DNA of 27,699 bases. Origin: a virus. The position numbers and the translations under genes were made by a program. The stretch is taken from positions 1 to 27,699 of IMG/VR virus record IMGVR_UViG_3300006737_000145; one strand, given 5' to 3'. The stretch's first letter is position 1. The number at the start of each line of letters is the position of its first letter. The notes beneath the pieces were generated by a model. That model saw nothing but the letters and a program-made list of their open reading frames with translations, ran no database searches and was not told where the DNA came from. Below are positions 15,180 through 22,061 of the stretch, piece by piece.

Positions 15180-15935
15180 TTATTTCTTGTTATATTCTTT
15201 TATTGTCATCTTTTCATCATATGAATCTTCTTTCATATCATTTAACCTTCCAATATAACCACTTCTTCTTAGAACTTTGAACACCAAATTCTCGATAGCA
15301 TACTCACCACCTTCTTCCAAACCAATACCTCTATACTTCTTTAGTTTTTCCTTAAGTTTGTCTACCATCTTAATAACTTTTTCATATTTAGATTTTTTAT
15401 ATAACTTTTCAATATTATCAATTTGTTTTGCCCAAGACTTTGATTTTTTATAAACCTCATTCTTATCAACATTTGCTTCTATTTGTTCAGGTTTGACTAT
15501 CCATTCGTCATTCATCACTGAATAAACTCCTGTCGATAAATGAGTTTCTCCTGCGTCTTGTGCATAAACTTCAACCTCATAATCCTTTATTGTAATATCG
15601 TGTCTGTTATTCCATATAGTTTTTTTCATACTAAAAAAATCTTCAACCAATTCATGATCGGCATCGATATCATCATAGTTAACAATTAAATGTAAATCGA
15701 AGTCAGAATATTTAGAATAATTGTAGTTTGAGAGACTACCCGTTAAAGTAACGTCTAGTAATGGGATATCTACTTTTATGAATTCAAAAAAATCTTCAGC
15801 GATTTCCATTAATCTTTCGCGTATTTCCGATTTCATAGTATAATTTTCACCATCTTTTTCCCAAACTTCTGGTGAAAGAGTATTACTAGTAATTGCGGTA
15901 CTTGAGGCCGCCTTCGTTAAATCTGTATTTTCCAT
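15180..15935 (-). CDS. Nucleotidyltransferase-fold protein (pol-beta superfamily)
   Basis: A 251-aa protein with the core signature of the DNA polymerase beta-like nucleotidyltransferase superfamily. Gly66-Ser67 (LTGSLSNYNYS) precedes SDFDLHL, with Asp78 and Asp80 as metal ligands. A likely third acidic residue is Glu122 on the EVEVYAQD strand. Residues 155-205 are Lys-rich and helical and may bind nucleic acid; the C-terminal helices end in TIKEYNKK. The superfamily transfers nucleotides to RNA, proteins or small molecules; the substrate here cannot be told. All three acidic positions are kept, so it is probably active. Two TATTTAT motifs precede it, and it lies among head genes, so expression late in infection is expected. 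Possible roles include RNA end repair or modification of a host target. Confidence 0.75.
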   Translation of the reverse strand: MENTDLTKAASSTAITSNTLSPEVWEKDGENYTMKSEIRERLMEIAEDFFEFIKVDIPLLDVTLTGSLSNYNYSKYSDFDLHLIVNYDDIDADHELVEDFFSMKKTIWNNRHDITIKDYEVEVYAQDAGETHLSTGVYSVMNDEWIVKPEQIEANVDKNEVYKKSKSWAKQIDNIEKLYKKSKYEKVIKMVDKLKEKLKKYRGIGLEEGGEYAIENLVFKVLRRSGYIGRLNDMKEDSYDEKMTIKEYNKK

Positions 15936-15940
15936 ATTAT

Positions 15941-15958
15941 ATAAATATTAAATAAATA
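15941..15958 (-). promoter_or_regulatory. Two TATTTAT motifs before the nucleotidyltransferase gene
   Basis: On the coding strand TATTTATTTAATATTTAT contains the motif at 15958-15952 (16 nt before the ATG) and at 15947-15941 (5 nt before it). The 16-nt copy has the common spacing. Confidence 0.45.
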
Positions 15959-15981
15959 CTTTAACAACTAGGTGGGGGTAA

Positions 15982-16326
15982 TTATTTAGGATTTGGATTT
16001 TCGGAATCTATTATACCATCAATTTTACTGTTTCTTTGCATCATTCTGTTTATAGACTCAACTAGTTTTTGAGTATCAACATCGGCAACTTTATTAGTTG
16101 TGAATTTATTCCTTATATGTCTATTAAGAAACTTACCTTGACTTTGGTCACGTTCAAATTGTTCAAAAATCTTTAGTGGGACATCTACATATCTGTAAAC
16201 TGCCCCTCGGTTAAAAACAATATCTAAATCTTTGGTTTTAACATGATAAATAGATTTGAGAATATTGGAGGACTTAAAATATGATTCTATTATATCTTTT
16301 TTATCTTTTACTTTTTTAATTAACAT
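15982..16326 (-). CDS. KTSC-domain protein
   Basis: A 114-aa protein whose residues 19-76 match the KTSC domain family (PF13619). The segments are SSNILKSIYHVKTKDLDIVF, NRGAVYRYVDVPLKIFEQF and SQGKFLNRHIRNKF. The family is small, widespread in phages and bacteria, and named for a Lys-Thr-Ser-Cys-like pattern; no biochemical role is settled, though nucleic-acid binding has been suggested. The N-terminus is basic (MLIKKVKDKKD), and the tail (LVESINRMMQRNSK) resembles the SRMHELM and TRMKSLW segments of other proteins here. It starts 3 nt after the 75-aa gene's stop, so the two are translated together. Confidence 0.75.
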   Translation of the reverse strand: MLIKKVKDKKDIIESYFKSSNILKSIYHVKTKDLDIVFNRGAVYRYVDVPLKIFEQFERDQSQGKFLNRHIRNKFTTNKVADVDTQKLVESINRMMQRNSKIDGIIDSENPNPK

Positions 16327-16329
16327 AGT

Positions 16330-16557
16330 TTATATTTTTTCTAAATTTGTTCGATAAGATTTTATCTTGTCTAAGTTATAAATGTCTCCTTCTTGATGTC
16401 CTTCTTTAAGTGATATTATAATTATAAAATTTCCCGATATTAACATAGCAGAATTTTCATAAGTTACTTTATGTTGACTTTGGGTCTCTGGAGATTTAAC
16501 AATCAACTCGATTTGTTTATATATTTTACTTTTATCTTTTGTAATAGGGTCTATCAT
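16330..16557 (-). CDS. Unknown 75-aa protein, first gene of the left minus-strand block
   Basis: Not recognised. It is a small protein with a strongly hydrophobic beta strand (MLISGNFIIIISLKEG) in the middle and basic ends. It lacks a clear membrane helix because the hydrophobic run is short and beta-branched. It is followed directly by the KTSC gene. Its ATG faces the ClpC-like gene across a 89-nt AT-only divergent region, so it probably opens the minus-strand transcript. A coding-strand TATTTAT (16604-16598) lies 40 nt upstream, farther than usual. Confidence 0.55.
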   Translation of the reverse strand: MIDPITKDKSKIYKQIELIVKSPETQSQHKVTYENSAMLISGNFIIIISLKEGHQEGDIYNLDKIKSYRTNLEKI

Positions 16558-16587
16558 GATTAAATATTTATTTAATAAAAAATAATA

Positions 16588-16621
16588 AAATTCTTTAATA
16601 AATAAATTCTTTATAAAGAAT
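16588..16621 (+). promoter_or_regulatory. Direct repeat plus 16-bp palindrome, candidate operator for clpC
   Basis: The divergent region holds AAATTCTTTA at 16588-16597 and again at 16604-16613. The second copy runs into a perfect 16-bp palindrome, ATTCTTTATAAAGAAT (16606-16621), ending 25 nt before the ClpC-like ATG. A dyad overlapping a direct repeat in a divergent promoter region is what a dimeric repressor or activator site looks like. No known regulator is recognised. Confidence 0.4.
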
Positions 16622-16646
16622 AGTTTTTTTAGTATATTTTAACCAT

Positions 16647-19100
16647 ATGAAAGAATTACACCCAATAAAAGAGATTATTAAGATAGGTTTAGACTCAGCC
16701 GCGAATTATAAGGCCGATTTTATTAGACCCATTCATCTTTTTGTCGGTCTTTTGAAACACCAAAGAAATGAAGCCTGTGAAGTTTTATTAAATATAGGTG
16801 TTGATCTAGATAGTGTGGGTAATCTTTTAGATGAGTTATTAACTATCGATGAGAATGAACGTACTCTTTCATATGTTATCCCCTTTACGACTGAGGCACA
16901 GTCTATATTAGATAGGGTGAATGATGAAAGAAAATTGTTAAAAGATAACAAAATAAACTCTCATCACCTCATGTTATCAATTTTATCCCAAAAAAGCTCG
17001 GGTATTTCACGTTTTTTGCTTAAATTTGGGGTTGAATATAAAACGTATAAAAAAGAACTATTAAGTATGAGTATGATGTATAATGAAGAGCCGTTTGGCC
17101 AAGAGGAACAATCCTCTCCAAAAAAGACTATAAAAGAATCAAGTAATACCCCTATATTAGATGCATTTAGTATTGATGTAACAGAAGAGGCCAAAAATGG
17201 TACTTTAGATAAAGTGATAGGTAGAGAAAAAGAAGTTGACCGTATCGCACAAATATTAAGTCGGAGAAAGAAAAACAATCCAGTATTAATAGGTGAACCT
17301 GGAGTTGGTAAGTCATCTATCGTTGATGGGTTAGCCACAAAAATTATTACAAAAAAATGCCCTAGACCATTAATGGGTAAAAGAGTAGTGGCTTTAGATT
17401 TAACATCTTTGGTAGCTGGTACTAAATATAGAGGACAGTTTGAGGAAAGAATTAAAGGTCTTTTGGATGAGGTAAGAGGAGATAAAGACATTATAATGTT
17501 TATTGATGAACTTCACACTATGGTGGGTGCGGGTAACTCTTCGGGTTCTATGGACGCTGCAAATATTTTGAAACCGGCACTCTCTAGAGGACAAATACAA
17601 TGTATTGGTGCCACAACTCTAGATGAATATAGAGAGCACATTGAAAAAGATGGAGCTTTAGAAAGAAGATTTCAAAAAGTAATGGTAGAACCACCTTCAA
17701 AAGAAGAAACCCTTACTATATTACATAATATAAAAAATACATATGAAGATTATCACAAAGTATCTTACACCGATGAGGCAATAAAAAAATGTGTTGAGTT
17801 ATCTGAAAGATATATTACTGATAGAAATTTTCCTGATAAAGCGATTGATGTATTGGATGAAGCTGGTGCTTGTGTCGCCGTAAACGCAAGACCTCCTAAA
17901 AAAATAGAGGTCACCGAAAAAAAATTAGGAAGTATAAAAGAAGAGAAGAATAGAGTAGTGATTTCCCAACAATATGAAAAAGCAGCTAATCTTAGAGATA
18001 AAGAAAAAAACCTAAAAACAGAATTAAAAAAATTAATTAAAGAGTGGGAAGTACAATTACAAAAAAATAGGTCTATTGTGGGTGAAGAAGAAATATTAGA
18101 TATAATTGCAACTTCCACAAACATACCAGTAACAAAACTTAATGAAGATGAATCAAAGAAATTATTAGAAATTGATTCTACACTACAAAGTGCTATAATT
18201 GGACAAGATCGAGCGATTACTAAAGTATGTAAAGCCCTTAGAAGAAATCGTGTTGGTATTAAAAATCCTAACAAACCTATAGGTAGTTTTATGTTTTTAG
18301 GACCAACTGGGGTTGGTAAAACTGAATTAGCTAAACAATTAGCAATGGAAGTTTTTGGTACCGAGGATAGTTTAATACGTGTAGACATGTCAGAATACGC
18401 TGAAAAATTTGCGGCAACTAAAATGATTGGTTCACCTCCAGGTTATGTTGGTTATAATGAAGGGGGACAGTTAACAGAAAAAGTAAGACGTAAACCATAT
18501 TCTTTAGTCCTTTTTGATGAGGTTGAAAAAGCCCATCCTGATATCTTTCACTCTTTACTACAACTACTAGATGAAGGTTTTATGACTGATGGTATGGGAA
18601 GAAAAGTAAATTTTAGAAATTGTCTAATTGTCATGACTTCAAATATTGGTATGAGAGAGGTTGAGGAATTTGGTGAAGGGGTTGGTTTTAGAACTTCCAA
18701 CACTAACGATGATTATGAGGAAAGAGTACAATCAATAATCGATAAAAACTTAAAAAAGAAATTTAATCCAGAATTTATTAATCGTCTTGATGATATTGTT
18801 ATCTTTAATAAACTAACTAAAAATAATATTGGTAATATTCTTGAGGTTCATTTAGGATTACTTAAAGATAGAATGGACGAAATGGGTTATAGTATAAAAG
18901 TTAACAAGAGCGCTAAAGATTTATTGGTTGAAAAAGGTTATAGTGAAAAGTATGGAGCTCGCCCTATGACTCGAGCAATTTCAAACTATCTAGAAGATGC
19001 AATAGCAGAAGAAATGTTAAAATCTAAAGTAAAAAAAGGTTCAAATCTTTCAATCAGCTATGATAAAAAAACAAATAAAATTAAAGTTAAAGTAAGTTAA
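16647..19100 (+). CDS. clpC: ClpC-like AAA+ unfoldase
   Basis: An 817-aa, full-length Clp ATPase. Order of parts: Clp N-domain repeats (about 1-140); AAA-1 with Walker A GEPGVGKS (216-223), Walker B IMFIDE (283-288) and arginine finger region LERRFQ (338-343); a short UVR-like middle helix pair (about 438-463, QQYEKAANLRDKEKNLK); AAA-2 with GPTGVGKT (552-559) and LVLFDE (620-625). Sensor TSNIG is at 664-668, and GARPM (770-774) lies in the C-terminal D2-small domain. The short middle domain makes it ClpC, not ClpB. Residues 679-681, VGF in EFGEGVGF, correspond to the loop that docks on ClpP, so it should feed substrates to host ClpP. Likely source is a Bacteroidota host. It is the only large plus-strand gene here. 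No ClpP gene is seen in the window. Confidence 0.95.
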   Translation: MKELHPIKEIIKIGLDSAANYKADFIRPIHLFVGLLKHQRNEACEVLLNIGVDLDSVGNLLDELLTIDENERTLSYVIPFTTEAQSILDRVNDERKLLKDNKINSHHLMLSILSQKSSGISRFLLKFGVEYKTYKKELLSMSMMYNEEPFGQEEQSSPKKTIKESSNTPILDAFSIDVTEEAKNGTLDKVIGREKEVDRIAQILSRRKKNNPVLIGEPGVGKSSIVDGLATKIITKKCPRPLMGKRVVALDLTSLVAGTKYRGQFEERIKGLLDEVRGDKDIIMFIDELHTMVGAGNSSGSMDAANILKPALSRGQIQCIGATTLDEYREHIEKDGALERRFQKVMVEPPSKEETLTILHNIKNTYEDYHKVSYTDEAIKKCVELSERYITDRNFPDKAIDVLDEAGACVAVNARPPKKIEVTEKKLGSIKEEKNRVVISQQYEKAANLRDKEKNLKTELKKLIKEWEVQLQKNRSIVGEEEILDIIATSTNIPVTKLNEDESKKLLEIDSTLQSAIIGQDRAITKVCKALRRNRVGIKNPNKPIGSFMFLGPTGVGKTELAKQLAMEVFGTEDSLIRVDMSEYAEKFAATKMIGSPPGYVGYNEGGQLTEKVRRKPYSLVLFDEVEKAHPDIFHSLLQLLDEGFMTDGMGRKVNFRNCLIVMTSNIGMREVEEFGEGVGFRTSNTNDDYEERVQSIIDKNLKKKFNPEFINRLDDIVIFNKLTKNNIGNILEVHLGLLKDRMDEMGYSIKVNKSAKDLLVEKGYSEKYGARPMTRAISNYLEDAIAEEMLKSKVKKGSNLSISYDKKTNKIKVKVS

Positions 19101-19123
19101 ACGAATATTCTTACTTTTTGCAA

Positions 19124-19130
19124 TATTTAT
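19124..19130 (+). promoter_or_regulatory. TATTTAT motif before the tagged small gene
   Basis: CAATATTTATTAATAAAATA places TATTTAT exactly 16 nt before the ATG at 19147. This is the plus-strand example of the motif, which shows that its orientation follows the gene rather than the genome. Confidence 0.45.
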
Positions 19131-19146
19131 TAATAAAATATAAAAC

Positions 19147-19692
19147 ATGGCTAAAACTATCGTAAAAAAGAAAGACCTTCAAAAATTAATCTCAGAATCC
19201 ATTAAAAAAGGTGCTAGATTAACAAAAAAGGTCCCTGCAATTAATACTGTGTATTTGAATGAAGAGATTAATAAAGTACATAATAAAATAAGAATTGCAA
19301 TTGTTAAAGAAGGTATAAGAAATCTAGATATAAGATCATATAAACCGGTTCTTTCTGAATCTTTTTACGGTACAGGTAGTAACCGTCATCACCCAGGAGA
19401 ATCTGCAGCGGCTGGATTAGAAGAAATTATAAAAGGACTTAAAAAAGCTTATGAAATGGTGAAAGATAACCAAACTGGTAAAATGATTGCTAATAGTATA
19501 GTTAGATTAAGTAACACCATGTCAGTTATCGGAACTTATATGGGATCAGGAAAATCTCAAAGAGGTGTAGATGATTAATGTTTATATAGTCAATTAAGTG
19601 ACATTCCTTATCCTGATGTTGAGGCGGCTGAAGAGGGAGATGAAAAAGCAGTAGAAAGAATGCAAAAATCATTCTTAAAAGGAATGGAATAA
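19147..19692 (+). pseudogene. Small tagged protein with an in-frame TAA (nonsense or read-through)
   Basis: The first 143 codons (19147-19578) encode a basic helical protein of unknown family. It starts with MAKTIVKKKDLQKLISESIK, a leader with ISE at 15-17, and has a second LSE near residue 71 and a GSNRHHPGESAAAGLEEI segment. A TAA stops it at 19576-19578 after GKSQRGVDD. The same frame then runs on for 37 codons with protein-like sequence (LYSQLSDIPYPDVEAAEEGD, then KAVERMQKSFLKGME) to a TAA at 19690-19692. The terminator begins only 20 nt later. No ATG opens this tail early enough to make it a separate gene. Either the gene carries a recent nonsense mutation or sequencing error, or the TAA is read through to make a longer form. 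If the stop is real the product is the 143-aa form. Confidence 0.65.
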
Positions 19693-19711
19693 ATAAAAAT
19701 ATTATTAAAAT

Positions 19712-19738
19712 AAAAAAACCCCTTTTGGGGTTTTTTTT
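19712..19738. terminator. Bidirectional Rho-independent terminator
   Basis: A7 and CCCC (19712-19722) pair with GGGG and T8 (19727-19738) around a TTTT loop. T runs lie on both strands, between the plus-strand cassette and the convergent membrane protein gene, whose stop codon overlaps the T run. Confidence 0.88.
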
Positions 19739-19994
19739 ATGCTTCGTCTCTATCTTCTTCGGTAATCTCTCCACCACCACCTAAGAAAATATTTATTAGG
19801 ATTAAAGGTGTTAAGAATGGTGACTTTAAGTAGTGAACGAAAATATAAAAATTGAACCATCCGTTACTCGGAGTATTTCCTCTCTTCTCTTCAAATCTTA
19901 AGTAATTATCGTATAACATTTCTTCATTAACTTGGATAAAGTAAGTCATTACAAGTGCTGAGATTAAAAGATAGTAAAGGATGTATTCAAACAT
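19737..19994 (-). CDS. Small membrane protein, unknown function
   Basis: An 85-aa protein with two hydrophobic segments, about 4-20 (YILYYLLISALVMTYFI) and 48-70 (FYIFVHYLKSPFLTPLILIN). A charged middle (NEEMLYDNYLRFEEKRG) lies between them, and a GGGG hinge leads to an acidic tail (EITEEDRDEA). I chose the Met at 19994; an in-frame ATG at 20036 would add 14 unlikely residues that reach into the divergent promoter region. It could be a lysis, superinfection-exclusion or accessory protein, but nothing in the sequence decides. It is convergent with the plus cassette, sharing its terminator, and divergent from the M23 peptidase gene. Confidence 0.6.
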   Translation of the reverse strand: MFEYILYYLLISALVMTYFIQVNEEMLYDNYLRFEEKRGNTPSNGWFNFYIFVHYLKSPFLTPLILINIFLGGGGEITEEDRDEA

Positions 19995-20061
19995 AGTATT
20001 TATTTTTATATTGTTAATATTAGAGTAAAGATACAATAATTATTTGATAATACCAAATTAA

Positions 20062-20688
20062 ATGGATAAAAAGACTTTTAGAATAATACTATCACTTTCA
20101 TTATTGGGGTGTCTGTTATATTATACGATGACTCTTTCACAAAAGTTTCAATCAAAAGTAGAAAATTTAAGAGAAGATTTAGAAAACACAAAACAAGAAT
20201 TCTATTGTACGATAGATAGTATAAATCAGATATACCAAAGTGCTTTAGATTCTCTACCTCTGGGTTCCCCTCTCGACACAATTTTAATTTCTTCTAATTA
20301 TGGAATTAGGAAAGGTCCTTTAGGTGGGGGATGGAGAATGCATTCTGGTATTGATCTAAAAGGAACGATGTGGGACACAGTCTACGCAACAGGGAGTGGA
20401 TTTATAAGTATGGCTGGGTGGAACGCTGGATATGGTAACTGTGTAAAAATTGACCATATAGAAGGGTATTCGAGTAAGTACGCTCACCTATCTAGAATGT
20501 TTGTAAAAAAAGGAGATTTTGTAATTAAAGGATCCCCTTTAGGGAAATGTGGGAGTACGGGTGCGAGTACAGGTCAACACCTACACTATGAAATAAATAT
20601 TAATGGAAAAACTGTCGATCCCTATCTATTCTTGCTCTTTGATTCTATTCTTAAGGACAGCAATAATACCTTGTTGGAAATTCAATAA
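20062..20688 (+). CDS. Membrane-anchored M23 (LytM-type) peptidase
   Basis: A 208-aa protein. Residues 7-24 form an N-terminal membrane anchor (RIILSLSLLGCLLYYTM), 25-62 a coiled coil, and about 70-190 an M23 zinc endopeptidase domain. All metal and catalytic residues are visible: His94 and Asp98 (RMHSGIDLKG), His142 (YAHLSRMF), and His173 and His175 (GQHLHYEI). The family cuts peptide cross-links in peptidoglycan. With the anchor in the inner membrane, the domain would lie in the periplasm, so a role in lysis or in remodelling the wall is expected. This layout is closer to host cell-division or lysis peptidases than to tail lysozymes. Its last 63 nt overlap the 3' end of the convergent DHH gene. 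Flavobacterial proteins of similar plan are common. Confidence 0.88.
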   Translation: MDKKTFRIILSLSLLGCLLYYTMTLSQKFQSKVENLREDLENTKQEFYCTIDSINQIYQSALDSLPLGSPLDTILISSNYGIRKGPLGGGWRMHSGIDLKGTMWDTVYATGSGFISMAGWNAGYGNCVKIDHIEGYSSKYAHLSRMFVKKGDFVIKGSPLGKCGSTGASTGQHLHYEININGKTVDPYLFLLFDSILKDSNNTLLEIQ

Positions 20689-22029
20689 CATTTCTTTTCT
20701 CATTTCTTTAGGTAAGTACATAATTCCACTAATGTTAGTTATACATTTATGACCTCCCGAATTTGCTTGTATAATGTCCCAAGCAGAAACCCAACCTGAT
20801 TTTAATATTTTTTGTTGTTTATCAGAAAGTTTATTCTGAGGTTTATCCATTATATCCTTAAATAGATTAGCATAACTAGAGTCTTGGTTTAGATTTATTC
20901 CTCTTACCTTATCACCATAAAAAGCCTTTAGGTCAGCCAAACCAAATCCAGCACTAAATTCTTGTGTTTTACGTTCACTTGTCCATTTAATCCTATCTAC
21001 TGTTATTTTTTCATTTTCTAAAACAGTTTTATATTTGTTTAACACCTCTTGAGCTATCTCACCTAAATTAATACCTTTTAGACTCCTCTCTTCCTTAAAT
21101 GGATTACATGAAGCTTGCACTAAACCCATGGGCCACGCAATTACAAAAAAGTTAGCATCGGGATGGTTCTTAAATGGTACGTAACGATCATAAGACCCCG
21201 GTTTCATTAAATAACCACCACCATACTGTGAAATAATACCATCTTCATATTTAACTTTTTCACTATCTTTTTGTCTTTCTATATAATCTGTTTGGTTTTG
21301 TAACATCTCTTCTGGTGTCGCATAACCTTTTTCGGCCGCTATTTTTTTAATATTAATTAATATGTTTAGAAGTGATGGTGAAGAATTCATAACTAAACTT
21401 TCTAAAAAATCAGGTTTATTCTTATAAGCCAATAATAATTTATTAGTTAATAAACCTATCATTTTTTTATTTTCTGTAGAAGATTTTTGTTTATCGATGT
21501 TTAACATAAAATTCATAACATCTTCTGGTTTAATTCCATGTTTAACAAAATCTGCCGAATCAACAGCCGAAATCATTGCGATATCTTCATTAGGGAAAAT
21601 ATCTTGAGGACTAACTACTTGTGAAATTGTCTCCACATTAGAACGAGCCCCTCTAAATTGTGTAGAGGTATCCTTCTCCACACCAGATTGAGAATCGTGA
21701 TGATCCGTATGAATTGTAAATTGTGGTTTACCGTGGGCGAAATCAACAAGAACTGGCATAATATCTCCTGTCGCATCAGGTTTTTTAACTTGGAATTCTT
21801 TTTCTCCATATTGTATCACATGGGAGTCAACGGTCTCAATTCCGTTATTTTTTAGGTATTCCCTCATTGCAATCGCCGTTGCGACCCCATCAGTATCTTG
21901 GTGAAAATATATTTCAGCTTTCGGATATCTTTTAGATAATTTTTTGATATCTCTAATTCCGGTTTCTTTTAATAAAACCCTATCGATTAAGGAGTCAATT
22001 TCCGATTCTGTTAGTTTTAGTCGTTTCAT
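20626..22029 (-). CDS. DHH/DHHA1-family phosphoesterase
   Basis: A 467-aa protein of the DHH superfamily, which includes RecJ nuclease and NrnA/GdpP-type oligonucleotide or cyclic dinucleotide phosphodiesterases. Metal-binding motifs are present: FHQDTDGVATA with Asp45 and Asp47 (motif I), VDFAHG with Asp96, TDHHDS with Asp109-His110-His111 (motif III), and SAVDSADF with Asp157. The DHHA1 substrate motif SGGHKC is at 424-429. All parts are intact, so it should be active on a small phosphodiester substrate such as nanoRNA or a cyclic dinucleotide; which one is unknown. Residues 1-24 (MKRLKLTESEIDSLIDRVLL then KE) form a leader like those of the virion proteins, ending in LKE. It follows glutamine synthetase after a 28-nt gap that holds a hairpin, and its 3' end overlaps the M23 gene. 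Confidence 0.85.
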   Translation of the reverse strand: MKRLKLTESEIDSLIDRVLLKETGIRDIKKLSKRYPKAEIYFHQDTDGVATAIAMREYLKNNGIETVDSHVIQYGEKEFQVKKPDATGDIMPVLVDFAHGKPQFTIHTDHHDSQSGVEKDTSTQFRGARSNVETISQVVSPQDIFPNEDIAMISAVDSADFVKHGIKPEDVMNFMLNIDKQKSSTENKKMIGLLTNKLLLAYKNKPDFLESLVMNSSPSLLNILINIKKIAAEKGYATPEEMLQNQTDYIERQKDSEKVKYEDGIISQYGGGYLMKPGSYDRYVPFKNHPDANFFVIAWPMGLVQASCNPFKEERSLKGINLGEIAQEVLNKYKTVLENEKITVDRIKWTSERKTQEFSAGFGLADLKAFYGDKVRGINLNQDSSYANLFKDIMDKPQNKLSDKQQKILKSGWVSAWDIIQANSGGHKCITNISGIMYLPKEMRKEMLLNFQQGIIAVLKNRIKEQE

Positions 22030-22061
22030 ATAAAGATAAATATCTCATACTTTATCTTTAT
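22030..22061 (-). promoter_or_regulatory. 11-bp AT-only inverted repeat at the DHH start, with TATTTAT motif
   Basis: ATAAAGATAAA (22030-22040) is the exact inverse of TTTATCTTTAT (22051-22061), with a 10-nt loop. The left arm ends right before the DHH ATG, the right arm covers the glutamine synthetase stop codon, and TATTTAT (22042-22036) lies inside, 6 nt before the ATG. A T run follows on the plus strand. It could be an operator, a translation-blocking hairpin or a weak plus-strand terminator facing the M23 transcript. Confidence 0.5.

Noticed and set aside
16964-18388. Long open frames on the minus strand inside the ClpC gene (16964-17491 and 17765-18388)
   Set aside because: They are shadows of the conserved ClpC coding sequence; their translations are low-complexity Ser/Leu/Phe-rich and match no family.
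19147-19692. Alternative genetic code with TAA read as an amino acid
   Set aside because: Most clear genes in the window end with TAA at the family-expected length, so only local read-through or mutation is possible.
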